The notes under the pieces were generated by a model, which was not told the origin of the DNA, did no database searches, and saw only the letters and a list, made by a program, of their open reading frames with translations. Position numbers and translations under genes: made by a program. Shown one piece after another: positions 6,799 to 15,990 of a stretch of DNA of 22,253 nt. How positions within the stretch are numbered: position 1 is the stretch's first letter; every line of letters begins with the position of its first letter. The DNA is from Enteropsectra breve (Eukaryota > Microsporidia): positions 1 through 22,253 of the forward strand of contig JALPMN010000574.1 in assembly GCA_024243835.1 (NCBI GenBank). The letters are read 5' to 3'.

Positions 6799-9702
6799 AT
6801 GTTCTTTGTGACCTTGCTGATACAGTGCCTCTGTGCATCAGGCAACGCAACAGAAGAGGAAAAACAGCAGAAAGCAATTGAAGATCAGTTGTTCGAGGAC
6901 CTTACGAAGAACAGAGAGGCAATTCTCGATGCAGAGGAAAGAGGACTGACTGAAGTATATCTTCCGTGCCCGATGCCAAACAGAAAGCAAATGTACAACC
7001 TTAATGAGCTTAGGAATTTTTTAGACAAAGAAAAAAATGCACAAGCCAAAAACAAGGATGGCAATAATCATAAAAACGAATACAATGATATTTTGGCTGC
7101 GAGATGTGTTGTATGTCTTGATCCGTTCTTCGCCGGCAAGAAAGAAGAAAGCTTGTTTAGGAAAAGAGTCTATAAAACACATAACCAGCTGCCGGTGTGT
7201 GTGATGTGCCCTAATCCCCGGTGTAGCGGTGGAAGGATATGCTGCACATGCATAAGGACCTTAATTATAGAAGACACTCAGCCCAATCTTTTTAGAGTGC
7301 CTGTAAAATATTATGATATAGAGAAAAAGCTTATTTCAGATCAGCGAATGGTTACGTGCCCCGTTTGTAGAATTTATCTAAACTTTGAGCTTTCTGCACT
7401 GGAACAAATCCCTGAAGATGCAAATTTGAGCAATCGTGATAAACTCAATTATATTGAGGATCTAGTTAATAACCAAGCAAAGACACACTGGCTCCTGGAA
7501 ATTGAAAGCTCTTTAGATGCTGAATCAGCAGGTAGGCTTTATACCACAGTTTTCGGCCTAAATAATGTTAATATCACCCGTGATGCCTCGCTTATCTTGC
7601 TTTCGGAAGATCTTTCTGCGCAGTATAACTTTTACACAGCATGCTCACACAAATACAAATCTTTTGCGGTGCGTGCTTTTCATATTTACACGTTTATCAA
7701 GAATTGCACTGAAAATATTAACTATCCCTTTATAACTGATCTAAAGGATATAATCGCTTCATCTGATCTATCACCCTATGAGCTTGAAAAAGAGTTTAAA
7801 AATATCTGTTCAGGAGTTCCAATTGGGCATGCTGACAAGTTTACATTGCTCTATTATTCTATGATTTTAGGCTATTTTGAAAAGACAAAAGACGTCAATA
7901 TGAACCGCAATTTTATTATAAGATGGATTATGTCCAAGTATTCCTTTATACTCACAGGATTTCAGCATCGAAAGCAGCATGATTGCAGAGAATCGCAGTA
8001 CTTCCCTTATGTGGGCACGCTTTACGACGCATTTACTGCAGCTCTTCATGATCCGAGGCTATTCGACAATATTATCAAATACAATGCATTAGAATTCACG
8101 TATAAAAGGCTAATCTACTATCCAAGGCCCAATTTCAGCTCCTATGAATATTTCATCACTAATCTGATGGAAAAGTACTACCAAAACCTGAAGAAAGAGA
8201 ATATCACTGGGGAATACAAAGACATTTTTGTAAATAGGCATTCGGCAGATGCCCGCCGTTTCTCATATCCGATTTATAAAAAGATTCTTAAAGAAAAAGC
8301 AGGTCTTGATATTGGGGCACTTGAATTTAATTCCGCTAGTACTGAAGAAATGCTGGTGAGTTTACCTGCATTCATTTATGATGCGATACTCAAGATTGTT
8401 TTTACGATGGCTCCTGTGCATTTCGATCACATCGCTGAAAAAGTTACCACATTTTCCACCCTCTACATTAATCGCTACGATTGCGATGAAAGCTTCACTG
8501 ATTATCTCCGTGAGGTCTATAAAGCACAAAATTATCGTAATGATGTTATTAGAGAAAGGCTTGCGCGATTAATAAAGAAACGGCACTGTCAGCCAGCGGT
8601 TCTTCTTTTCAAGCACCTGCCTAATTCCTTTGCAACTCAAACTGCTATTGAGCTATTTCAACGGAATAACAAGCTAGAACAGCTTTTAATAGGAATCCAA
8701 AAGTTAGAATTTGTCAACTGGGAAAACGAGACGCCCATCTACAGTATGCTGAAACAGCACTGCCGTAGGTTTATACCCCAGCTGCTCGTGGGTATGAGCA
8801 AGCAGCCATCCTGCTTCTTTGAAGTGCCGAATGAAGAGATTGATTACCTTATTAAAAAGTATCATGATAATTACAACAACTACAGAAGAATTGGATCGCT
8901 TGCTTTTGTTTGCAGGAATAAAGAGCTTCTTGAAAGCTTCAGGGATGATCTTGAGGGGATTCTCAACAGCTGGGGCTTTGCTCAAAGTCTTGATAAATTT
9001 TACAAAGGTGTCATTTCGCCCGAAGGTACAAAGTCAATGCGTGATTTGCCGTTTTTCAGAATTTATCACGCTGAGCTATTTTTGTGGCTGGATAAAAACA
9101 TTGCCAGTAATGACATTGCGCTGAAAATCAGCAGAATGCTGATGGTGGCAAAGCTTGCTACCAGGGATTTAACAGACAGAATGGGTGATGTAACGAGTGA
9201 AAATAACAGTGCAGGAGTAATTCCAGGAAAGAAAATCGCAAAGTCAAGTGGTTCTTCCATCTTTGCTCTTGAGAAAGATATGCTCAAGGCTGTCGGGAGA
9301 ACTAGTGTTGGTCATTCTGCGTTTAGCGCTTTCCAGTGCTATTTGAGTGTTGCCTTTAAAAAGCATTTGGAAGAAAAGGCGCTAGCGAACATTATTGCAA
9401 TCGAAGGTGCTGAAAGTGCTGAGCTGCTCCAGGAATGGTGCTTTCGAGGGTACTACAGAAAGCTGCTGAAGTTGCAGAAAGAATTAAATCTTGAGCTTGG
9501 GATGGTCACCTGCTGTGAAGGGGAGATGCGGAAGCTATTAGAAATGCTTTCTGTGCTGCAAAAAATCGAAGGGCTAGGTGCGCTGAGTGCCATCAAGAAA
9601 AAGAGCGAGATAAAGGGGGTATTTACGGAGATCAATTTCTATACCGAAAACATCGCTGTTTTGCCAATGCGTGTTTGCAAAATTGTTTTTCGATATCTGT
9701 AA
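6799..9702 (+). CDS. Large secreted RING-like zinc-finger protein
   Basis: The ATG at 6799 gives 967 residues starting with a hydrophobic signal-peptide-like segment (MFFVTLLIQCLCASGNA). A longer reading would need a TTG start. Residues about 55-80 carry LPCPMPNRKQ followed by LNELRNFL, echoed in the 84-residue protein at 11179. A Cys-rich module spans 103-190: C103-x2-C106, C134/C137-x4-C142, C148/C149, C151, C187-x2-C190. This fits a RING-like cross-brace with Cys in place of the central His. The remaining 770 residues are predicted mostly helical without recognised domains. RING domains typically act in E3 ubiquitin ligases; with a signal peptide, a role in the host cell is possible but is inference. 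AATAAA overlaps the TAA stop. The minus-strand protein at 11905-14412 has the same architecture, so I regard the two as one family. Confidence 0.9.
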   Translation: MFFVTLLIQCLCASGNATEEEKQQKAIEDQLFEDLTKNREAILDAEERGLTEVYLPCPMPNRKQMYNLNELRNFLDKEKNAQAKNKDGNNHKNEYNDILAARCVVCLDPFFAGKKEESLFRKRVYKTHNQLPVCVMCPNPRCSGGRICCTCIRTLIIEDTQPNLFRVPVKYYDIEKKLISDQRMVTCPVCRIYLNFELSALEQIPEDANLSNRDKLNYIEDLVNNQAKTHWLLEIESSLDAESAGRLYTTVFGLNNVNITRDASLILLSEDLSAQYNFYTACSHKYKSFAVRAFHIYTFIKNCTENINYPFITDLKDIIASSDLSPYELEKEFKNICSGVPIGHADKFTLLYYSMILGYFEKTKDVNMNRNFIIRWIMSKYSFILTGFQHRKQHDCRESQYFPYVGTLYDAFTAALHDPRLFDNIIKYNALEFTYKRLIYYPRPNFSSYEYFITNLMEKYYQNLKKENITGEYKDIFVNRHSADARRFSYPIYKKILKEKAGLDIGALEFNSASTEEMLVSLPAFIYDAILKIVFTMAPVHFDHIAEKVTTFSTLYINRYDCDESFTDYLREVYKAQNYRNDVIRERLARLIKKRHCQPAVLLFKHLPNSFATQTAIELFQRNNKLEQLLIGIQKLEFVNWENETPIYSMLKQHCRRFIPQLLVGMSKQPSCFFEVPNEEIDYLIKKYHDNYNNYRRIGSLAFVCRNKELLESFRDDLEGILNSWGFAQSLDKFYKGVISPEGTKSMRDLPFFRIYHAELFLWLDKNIASNDIALKISRMLMVAKLATRDLTDRMGDVTSENNSAGVIPGKKIAKSSGSSIFALEKDMLKAVGRTSVGHSAFSAFQCYLSVAFKKHLEEKALANIIAIEGAESAELLQEWCFRGYYRKLLKLQKELNLELGMVTCCEGEMRKLLEMLSVLQKIEGLGALSAIKKKSEIKGVFTEINFYTENIAVLPMRVCKIVFRYL

Positions 9703-9706
9703 TAAA
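9701..9706 (+). terminator. Polyadenylation signal overlapping the stop codon
   Basis: AATAAA starts within the TAA stop of the large RING-like gene. Confidence 0.5.
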
Positions 9707-10404
9707 AGTTTTCTAAGGATCTTTTACTTTCTTCTTTTAAAATTGAGCAGAGAAAATGCTTGTAGGAAGTTCTTACGTTTAGGAAAGAGCGTGTTTGGCA
9801 GTATTCTGCTAAAAATATGACACGAGCCGCCTGCATCCAACATGAATTTTTCGATAGCGCCCACTAACCTATTTCGTAGTGTTTTTAATAAATTTTGATT
9901 TTTCAAACAATTCAGTTATCAAACTTGAAAGCATCAAGAAGGTGCCCAAATAAAGAATTTAACGCTTTAAATACAATCTTTAAACACATGTGCTGGATAA
10001 CTGGCAGCGGTTCTGCTATATAAAGGATATTTGACTCAGAACTTCGTTCCTTGATATTTTAATATACTTTATTATAATCACGTCATGATTTCTTAAAGCT
10101 TTTAAAAGAGCTAGTGTTAACGAGGTTAAAATGTAGAATAAAATTATATTCATGTCAAAAGTAAAAGCTTTTATTTTTACCTAAATCCGAAGCAAAGCAC
10201 GGGCGCAAGAGACGTTTTTTGACTCTGCTCAAGGGATTCAGCCAGGAAGCTTCAATTACCTGAGGATTGTCCCGCTAGTAGTGAACAAACATCTATACAT
10301 CATTACTTATTAACCACAGGGCCATCTAGGATGCGTATTATTCATTCATGCAACATAAGTAAGTGATTTTTAAATTATTTTCGCATTAAAATTTGTAATA
10401 CGGG

Positions 10405-10456
10405 GCATGCACTTGTGCATGCTTCTTTGAAGCTACCAAAGGGCTTTAGAGCCCTT
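10405..10456. ncRNA. Cluster of three stem-loops, possible structured RNA
   Basis: Three perfect hairpins follow each other within 52 bases. GCATGCAC/GTGCATGC pairs at 10405-10422 (8-bp arms, 2-base centre). GCTTC/GAAGC pairs at 10421-10433 (5-bp arms, 3-base loop). AAGGGCT/AGCCCTT pairs at 10439-10456 (7-bp arms, 4-base loop). No known RNA family was recognised. It could be a small RNA, a processing or termination structure, or the remnant of a palindromic element end. Confidence 0.3.
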
Positions 10457-10682
10457 CGTAAGCTTTTTAAGTAAAAATTTAATCATTGAAGACAAGTTGC
10501 AAACTTTTCAACTGCGGATCATAGCATACTTTGTTCATAATTAATTGGTTACTTTCTTTGGCCAGCCTAGTTGTTGTGGCGTTGTGCTTTTTTGATTCTA
10601 AGATCACATGTACATAATATCTAGTGATTTACTCAGTAGAACTGTTTTCCTCCTAAGTCGACTAAAAGGGGGTTTTAACCAA

Positions 10683-10712
10683 TGAGGACTGAAGTCCTGC
10701 TTCATCCCCTCA
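10683..10712. other. Two-tier hairpin
   Basis: TGAGG (10683-10687) can pair with CCTCA (10708-10712), and inside it TGAAG (10690-10694) with CTTCA (10700-10704), separated by small internal loops. An alternative local palindrome is AGGACT/AGTCCT (10685-10698). No family is recognised. Confidence 0.25.
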
Positions 10713-11174
10713 GATGAACTTATTTAGCAACGAAAGATAAGAACTCGCACTAAAATTCACATAAAAATGCATTGGTGTAGTTTTGGATGAAAGTCTAGTG
10801 CTAAAAACTCATATACCGAATTGGTTAACCTTTGCATCGGACCATATCACAGGACTGATAGGTACAAAACTTAATTTACATACTGTTTCTGCTAAAATAA
10901 AAATTTCACCCGCATCAGTATCTATTAGGCTTCATTATCCTGCTATAAAATCTTAAAGTAATTTTCAGCAGAAAGATCTTTAGCCAAGATGCACTGTTAT
11001 AGAGATTTTGGACTCTGGATTGTTGATAATTTTTCATTTGCTGCTGAGTTAGGATATGATTTCAATACGGTGCTAACTATTAAAGGAGGTTTAAATATCC
11101 AATTAAATACTATTTACTCCTTAAAATATAATTTTATTGGCTAGCACTAGACATAAAAAAGAAATTAAAAATGG

Positions 11175-11178
11175 CCCC
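11175..11178 (+). promoter_or_regulatory. CCCC directly before the start codon
   Basis: CCCC abuts the ATG at 11179, the tightest spacing of this motif in the window together with the LTR and the gene at 18844. It decides this ATG over the TTG at 11137. Confidence 0.5.
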
Positions 11179-11433
11179 ATGTTTATCCCAGTGTTGAGTC
11201 TTATCTTTTCCATGTCACAAGTGCAGTGCTCAAACCAGCCAGGACAAAATCCAAATATTTCTAATGCTGGTTACTCACCTCAGCAGGCAAATCAGCCATA
11301 TGGTTATAATGGAGCTGACAACACAAGAATTCACGTTCCACAGACTAACCAAATGAATAGACTAGGTCGTAAGCATCCGCTCCCCTGCCCCACACCAGAT
11401 GATAGAAGAAACTTCTTCAATCACGAGAACTAG
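11179..11433 (+). CDS. Short secreted protein sharing an N-terminal motif with the RING-like gene
   Basis: From the ATG at 11179 this gives 84 residues: a signal peptide (MFIPVLSLIFSMSQVQC), a low-complexity Asn/Gln/Pro/Tyr-rich segment (about 18-60), then RKHPLPCPTPDDRRNFFN near the C-terminus. The PLPCPTPDDRRNF motif matches LPCPMPNRKQ...LRNFL, just before the RING-like module of the 967-residue protein. The frame ends where that protein would continue, and no Cys-rich remnant was found in the following 400 bases. It may be a functional short secreted protein or the stub of a RING-family gene that lost its body. An upstream TTG extension would put charged residues before the signal peptide and is less likely. 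Confidence 0.6.
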   Translation: MFIPVLSLIFSMSQVQCSNQPGQNPNISNAGYSPQQANQPYGYNGADNTRIHVPQTNQMNRLGRKHPLPCPTPDDRRNFFNHEN

Positions 11434-11904
11434 ACCATTTAAATAAGAAATTCTATAAAAAATACTTTTTTATGGCAGATGGCATTGCTTATATTGCTTT
11501 TCTGACTAGAAAAAGCAAATAAAAGCCGTAAAGAACAACAGTAAGAAATATTTTGAATGGTCATTCATTAAAAACCTTTAAAAAATCATTTTAGTTTTTA
11601 TGCTAATTAGTCTCCAAAATTAAAGACTTAGCACGACCTTATATAGAAAAAAACATATTTCTAGACACTCTTCGAGGAAAGAGAATTTTGTGTGGCCGAT
11701 AAAAAGACATATTAAGATACGCAAGCAAAAAATAAAAAATTGGCATTGCTGTAATATAAACTCCTTATACTTCACAAATATTGGATACTATTAAACATAA
11801 ATACAGATCCATTGTACCAAGGATGGATCCTTCAGACAAACACTTGAATAAATCATTTTCACTTAACAATTTTATATTCTAAATTCTTATATAAAAACCA
11901 GCTT
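11434..11904. other. Intergenic region, no gene recognised
   Basis: AT-rich sequence between two convergent genes. I see no coding frame, RNA gene or transposon end. Confidence 0.5.
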
Positions 11905-14412
11905 TTAATCTATATCTCGCTTTTTAAGTCCATCAAAGACATTTTGTGGCAGTACGACCGTTTCATCCAAGATACACTTATACATCGTGAAATTTGTGGT
12001 TTTTATATCACTCAAAAACTCTATGCCCTGCGAGATCAAGTATTTAAACGGAGACATTTCTTCGGAACAAGCAAGTTCATTGCATATTGTAATGATATTG
12101 TTACTTGTGACATTGCAAAATAGTGTCTTCGAGCTGCAGTTGAATTTAGCCAGCACCATCCTTTCCCTATATTTTTGGAGTATAAAAGCAAGTGTTTCAT
12201 GCTTAGCCGGGCGCTGGCTTCTCTTTCTGCAGGCAGCGCTATACGCGAACCAATCTAGAAGTTTGAATTTTAAGGCAGGATAATCTTCAAGACATAATAG
12301 CAAAATTCCTGCGAAGTAGTGAGGGCAGGAAGTGTCCAGAATGGCAGCAAACATTTCTTTAAGTAGCTCACCATCTACATGACCCATTGCTATTTTCGTT
12401 AGATGGTAGACTGAACTCATTTTTAGTTCCAATTGTTCTTCGTAGCAGAGTTTCTTGTCCAGATAGCTCAAAATGTATCCAAAGTAGATTGTAAAGAATT
12501 TTTTTGAAAAATTCGTGCTTTCAAAATAGAGTTTAGACACCATGCATTCTATTTTTGTTGCTGCACACCATTTTTCAATATCTGCCTGAGTTTGCCCAGT
12601 TGGAATGGCGTAATTTGGGATCGCTAATATCATGTATCCAGTATTCCATATTTGTCCATCAACAAGGGCGCGATTAAACATCGTTGTAAACTTTGAAAAC
12701 AACACGTGTGGGAACCATCCAGGCAGCTCTTTTAGGTAGTTAATTACGGTATCATCATACTCATAGTTTGGCAGAAGAGCCGTTTTATCCAGATAGAAGT
12801 GGCAATTACTGTTCGTCAAGATATGATTTTTCCACACTGTCATTTTTAGCTCATTGAACAAAAAGTCAATTCCAGTTCTACTGATGTTGTTGTTAGAGAA
12901 GAATAATTTGGGATCATGTTTATAGTTTGCAAAAATGTACGTCATTAGTTCCGCATTTTGTCTTCTGTCTGCTGCAACGACAATATTCTCGAGCATTTGT
13001 GTCTTCTTATCCTGAATCAACATATTAATCCAGATATCAACTAAAGGGCAATTGTTGTATAGTGAATAAAGTGAGTGGCAGGTATTGAAGAAGTTTAAAA
13101 AATTTTCCATTTGATTTTTCCAGAGAATTGTCCAAAAACAATTTGATATAATTCCTTCTGTCAAAAGAAGTTTAAGACTATCCTGTATTTCCATTTTATT
13201 TTTCTCAGAATAATTAATTATAGCATGCAGATGTAGCTGGTATGAAGACAGGATTTGCCTCAAATAGTGCTTTTCAAAATGTGCAGTTATTTTAGATTTG
13301 GCACACTGTTTGAGCCAGAAGCTTGTAAACAAATGAGCAGTCCCATCAACAGATTCAAGGTAATTAAGAACAAAGATGATTGAGTTAGGCATATTATATG
13401 CCATGCTGGCAACATCCCCCTTTGCGCATCTCTCTGAAAACTCTTTGAAAAATTCTCGTGTAATCTCAGCACCAGAAGGCAATTTGCAGCCATGCACCCT
13501 ACTGTAATTGACAAATTGAAGGCCGATGCATTCTTTTTTAAAGATAGCAGCGGAAAAATATTCTAAAATCTCTTTCTTCGATGGCTTTTGTGCAAAATAA
13601 ATCTCATAATATATTTCAAAAACATACTGAAGTTGTACGAAATTTGCGGGATTCATGCTGTTGATTAATGTGGAAAGAGGCTGTGAAGCCACTGTGCTAT
13701 CTAATTTGTTTGTAATTGCATTTAAGAAGGCCATTCTTAGCCCCCAGCTGTACATTTTATTGTATTTGACAAAAGCCATTAGATCCTGAATACAAGTATT
13801 TAGTTTAACGTCGCTATCCATGCAGGAGGTATAAAGCCTCAGACAAATATTAAAATATTCTCCGCCTATGGTTTCTTTCTTCGTTTCTAGCAGTTTTTTG
13901 CAATCTCCCACTGGAAGCCTCAGCAAATTGAGGCATTCTATAAATTCAATTTTTATAGTGGCAGATTGATCGAAGAGCCAGTACATAAATGCTGCGTTCA
14001 TGAAAAAGTTTTGTCGAAATGCACCGAGGATCTCCATTGGCTTTAGTTTTGTATTAAATTGGCATACTTTGCAACAAAAGTTAAGCTCTTCATACGTTCT
14101 CGGATCTTCAATGAAGCCGTTTTGCATTATTCCGGGACAGTTTTTGATGAAACAGGTTGCATGATAAAAAGCGTTGCATGTTTCTCTGACGCATTTAAGG
14201 TATAAATAAAAATGTTCAGGAGACGCGCTAAGCCTAGGGTCATCGTCATTCTTGAAAAGCATGCTATTCAGTTCATCATACAAGAGAGTGTCGTTACAGA
14301 TCCGGCAGATGTTGTTCTTACTGGCTTTCAAATGCTCAGTGTACATTTCTGTCTGCCTCATCACGTTGAATGCATAAATTAATTTTATGATCAGCAGGAT
14401 ACCAAGTTGCAT
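11905..14412 (-). CDS. Large secreted RING/PHD-like zinc-finger protein
   Basis: The first in-frame ATG (14412) gives 835 residues and begins with a hydrophobic segment, MQLGILLIIKLIYAFNV, a likely signal peptide. A zinc module follows: C36-x2-C39, C74-x4-C79-x4-H84-x2-C87, C114-x2-C117. This C4HC3 order is seen in PHD and RING-CH domains. The spacing C-x4-C-x4-[H/C]-x2-C parallels C137-x4-C142-x5-C148-x2-C151 in the 967-residue protein on the opposite strand, so both probably belong to one family. The remaining 700 residues are predicted helical with scattered Cys and no recognised domain. GGAGCCC lies just before the ATG and AAAAAATTTTT about 25 bases further out. A secreted ubiquitin-ligase-like role is inference only. 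A longer frame upstream needs a TTG start. Confidence 0.88.
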   Translation of the reverse strand: MQLGILLIIKLIYAFNVMRQTEMYTEHLKASKNNICRICNDTLLYDELNSMLFKNDDDPRLSASPEHFYLYLKCVRETCNAFYHATCFIKNCPGIMQNGFIEDPRTYEELNFCCKVCQFNTKLKPMEILGAFRQNFFMNAAFMYWLFDQSATIKIEFIECLNLLRLPVGDCKKLLETKKETIGGEYFNICLRLYTSCMDSDVKLNTCIQDLMAFVKYNKMYSWGLRMAFLNAITNKLDSTVASQPLSTLINSMNPANFVQLQYVFEIYYEIYFAQKPSKKEILEYFSAAIFKKECIGLQFVNYSRVHGCKLPSGAEITREFFKEFSERCAKGDVASMAYNMPNSIIFVLNYLESVDGTAHLFTSFWLKQCAKSKITAHFEKHYLRQILSSYQLHLHAIINYSEKNKMEIQDSLKLLLTEGIISNCFWTILWKNQMENFLNFFNTCHSLYSLYNNCPLVDIWINMLIQDKKTQMLENIVVAADRRQNAELMTYIFANYKHDPKLFFSNNNISRTGIDFLFNELKMTVWKNHILTNSNCHFYLDKTALLPNYEYDDTVINYLKELPGWFPHVLFSKFTTMFNRALVDGQIWNTGYMILAIPNYAIPTGQTQADIEKWCAATKIECMVSKLYFESTNFSKKFFTIYFGYILSYLDKKLCYEEQLELKMSSVYHLTKIAMGHVDGELLKEMFAAILDTSCPHYFAGILLLCLEDYPALKFKLLDWFAYSAACRKRSQRPAKHETLAFILQKYRERMVLAKFNCSSKTLFCNVTSNNIITICNELACSEEMSPFKYLISQGIEFLSDIKTTNFTMYKCILDETVVLPQNVFDGLKKRDID

Positions 14413-15012
14413 TGCTTGGGCTCCATCGCTGATCACAAAAAATTTTTCAAAAAACTGAAAAGAGCGAGAATGTAAGGTTAATTCATAGAAACTTGCAATA
14501 ATGAACAATAAAAACTTAAGATACAAAACGAGGTAGTTTATCTTCGTATGACATCCTATTCTTAAGCATCGAAAATAGACATTTTAAAAGAGAAGGTTTA
14601 GTCTTAGCTTTTATGCTTTGAAAGTGTAATTAGCCTTTTCACTTTAGCATCTAGACTAATCATGTAGTATATCAGTCACCTCAAAGCCATCGTAGAATAG
14701 TTAAAGAATTTAATGTACCCATAGAAAAATGATCTTTGGTTATAAAGCTCAAGACTGTACTATTTATCCCATAACCTGCACCATTATATGTCTATAATAT
14801 GGGCCATTTTACCATAAACAAATTTAAATTATATATAAAGTTATGTTATTTCATGCTTTTGTTCATTTTGGCTAAAATTGTATTTATGCTCTTGGACGGG
14901 GAATTCAGACTGTAACAACAAAAACTCTACAACAATACTGAATAGTAGCATGGATTTAATATAAACTGCCTAAAAATTTATATTTTCAAGTGAACGTATG
15001 TCTTCAAAGCTG
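14413..15012. other. Intergenic region, no gene recognised beyond the promoter
   Basis: Very AT-rich sequence. Apart from the promoter motifs at its left end, nothing supported was found. Confidence 0.5.
14418..14447 (-). promoter_or_regulatory. AAATTT plus CCC promoter motif
   Basis: On the minus strand, AAAAATTTTTTG (near 14437-14447) is followed by GAGCCC, whose CCC (14418-14420) lies five bases before the ATG at 14412. The layout matches the other genes and supports that start. Confidence 0.45.
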
Positions 15013-15077
15013 GACCTCTTTTCGCCTACAGGTTAAAAGAGGCAATTTCGCCAATATTTTTTTGGCCTCTTTTCGCC
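15013..15077. repeat. Degenerate direct and inverted repeats, possible transposon end
   Basis: GACCTCTTTTCGCC (15013-15026) recurs as GGCCTCTTTTCGCC (15064-15077), and the similarity continues for about 15 bases beyond each copy. CCTCTTTT (15015-15022) is also inverted as AAAAGAGG (15035-15042), which again is inverted relative to 15066-15073. The segment sits at the left edge of a transposon-remnant region, so a decayed terminal repeat is plausible but not shown. Confidence 0.4.
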
Positions 15078-15336
15078 ACAGAATAAAAAAAGCAAATAAA
15101 TTTTCGAATAACTGATTTATTCCAATTTCCATTTTGAAATTGATTGAGGCATCTTAAGGTAGCTATTTTCAGAAACAAGGCCGATACTTGAAACCGCATT
15201 TTTCAATTTTTCTTCATTGTTGCCGGATAGGTCCACCGATCCGCTTGGCAGGTCCGTCAGCTCCCGGCGCAACGTATTCAATTGTATCCGCCGGATCTGC
15301 TTTGCGGACCCGTTAGGTTGAAACATACTACATTGC

Positions 15337-15354
15337 GCGTCAAAAGTTTAAAAC
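15337..15354 (+). repeat. Direct repeat copy 1, mariner-end-like
   Basis: GCGTCAAAAGTTTAAAAC matches 17 of 18 bases at 15509-15526. The second copy ends next to the stop of the mariner remnant, so this copy may be the isolated end of another mariner insertion. Confidence 0.45.
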
Positions 15355-15508
15355 ACCCCTTGTTTCTGGTTTTTGGCTGCCGATAGTATACTGCAGAAAT
15401 TAAAACTTTCTCCAGATCGTTTATTTTTACTTTTGCATTTGCTGCCTTTTTTCTTTTTTTCCAAGATTGCATAAATCTAGACTTTTGGCAAAAATAAAGG
15501 TTTTTGCC

Positions 15509-15526
15509 GCGTCAAAAGTTTAAGAC
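15509..15526 (+). repeat. Direct repeat copy 2, next to the mariner remnant
   Basis: GCGTCAAAAGTTTAAGAC lies directly downstream (minus-strand sense) of the mariner remnant stop at 15529. This is where a Tc1/mariner terminal repeat would be expected. Confidence 0.45.
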
Positions 15527-15528
15527 AG

Positions 15529-15990
15529 TTAAGAATAAATACTTTTATATCTAGTACTAGCACCTTTTTCAATCAACACATTAAATATTCTTTCTCGCAT
15601 AGACAATATCAAGCTCTTTAATGTATCTTTGCTGATGCATTCCCACTCTTTTATTTCAGTTTCTTTCAGCAGATCTTCATTATCAAATTGGCGGCCATTA
15701 GCATAAACGCGATGTACTAAGATGCCCCAGAGGTTTTCAATGGGGTTAAGATCAAGAGAATAAGCAGGCTACTCCATGCATTCAATTCCATTCGCCTCCA
15801 GCCACGTCATATTCGATTTTGCTATATTTGGCCGAGCATTATCCTGTTGAAAAAGTGCTTGACTATTATCATGCAGTGAGAGGAAAGGTAGCAAATGTTC
15901 TTTCAATACCGTTTGGTACTTGCCGCCGTCGATTCATCTCTCCAGAAATACAAGCTTTGACTTTCCAAAATAGTCGAAACAAGCCCTTTC
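15529..15990 (-). mobile_element. Degenerate mariner/Tc1 transposase remnant
   Basis: Translation of the minus strand gives, in order, GKSKLVFLER, a KYQTVLKEHLLPF block, FQQDNARP (catalytic Asp), WLEANGIE and PAYSLDLNPIENLWG (catalytic Glu), then a C-terminal part to a TAA at 15529-15531. This is the typical DDE core of Tc1/mariner transposases (DD34E type). It is broken: a TAG replaces the Trp before PAYS, a TGA lies in the segment before KYQTVL, the HTA usually after ARP is changed, and the N-terminal half with the first Asp is missing or unrecognisable. It is non-functional. Confidence 0.88.

Larger units (their letters stand above)
9703..11178. other. 1.5-kb gene-poor region with clustered stem-loops
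   Basis: No convincing coding sequence is present. A minus-strand frame at 9724-9906 begins only with TTG and lacks promoter motifs. A 51-codon frame at 10989-11144 is too weak to call. The notable content is several short perfect hairpins at 10405-10456 and a two-tier hairpin at 10683-10712. The sequence at 10195-10285 is less AT-rich than its surroundings, which may mark an old gene or transposon remnant. Confidence 0.5.
15078..15528. other. Transposon-flank region with a GC-richer patch
   Basis: A patch at about 15215-15315 is clearly richer in GC than its surroundings. Two minus-strand frames (15117-15326 and 15278-15472) overlap here, but neither has a promoter motif or recognisable product. 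The short motif GCGTCAAAAGTTTAA occurs twice (15337 and 15509). The likeliest reading is old transposon sequence. Confidence 0.4.

Noticed and set aside
9724..9906. A 60-codon minus-strand frame downstream of the large RING-like gene
   Set aside because: It starts only at TTG, overlaps no promoter motif and has no recognisable content; it may be old gene debris but cannot be supported.
10989..11144. A 51-codon plus-strand ATG frame before the 84-residue gene
   Set aside because: No signal peptide, membrane helix or family match, no CCC motif near its ATG, and the length is compatible with chance in AT-rich DNA.
11137..11178. Upstream TTG extension of the 84-residue secreted protein
   Set aside because: It would place charged residues before the signal peptide, and CCCC directly before the ATG at 11179 marks the likelier start.
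15117..15472. Two overlapping minus-strand frames in the GC-richer patch
   Set aside because: Neither shows a recognisable domain or promoter; they are more likely transposon flank than genes.
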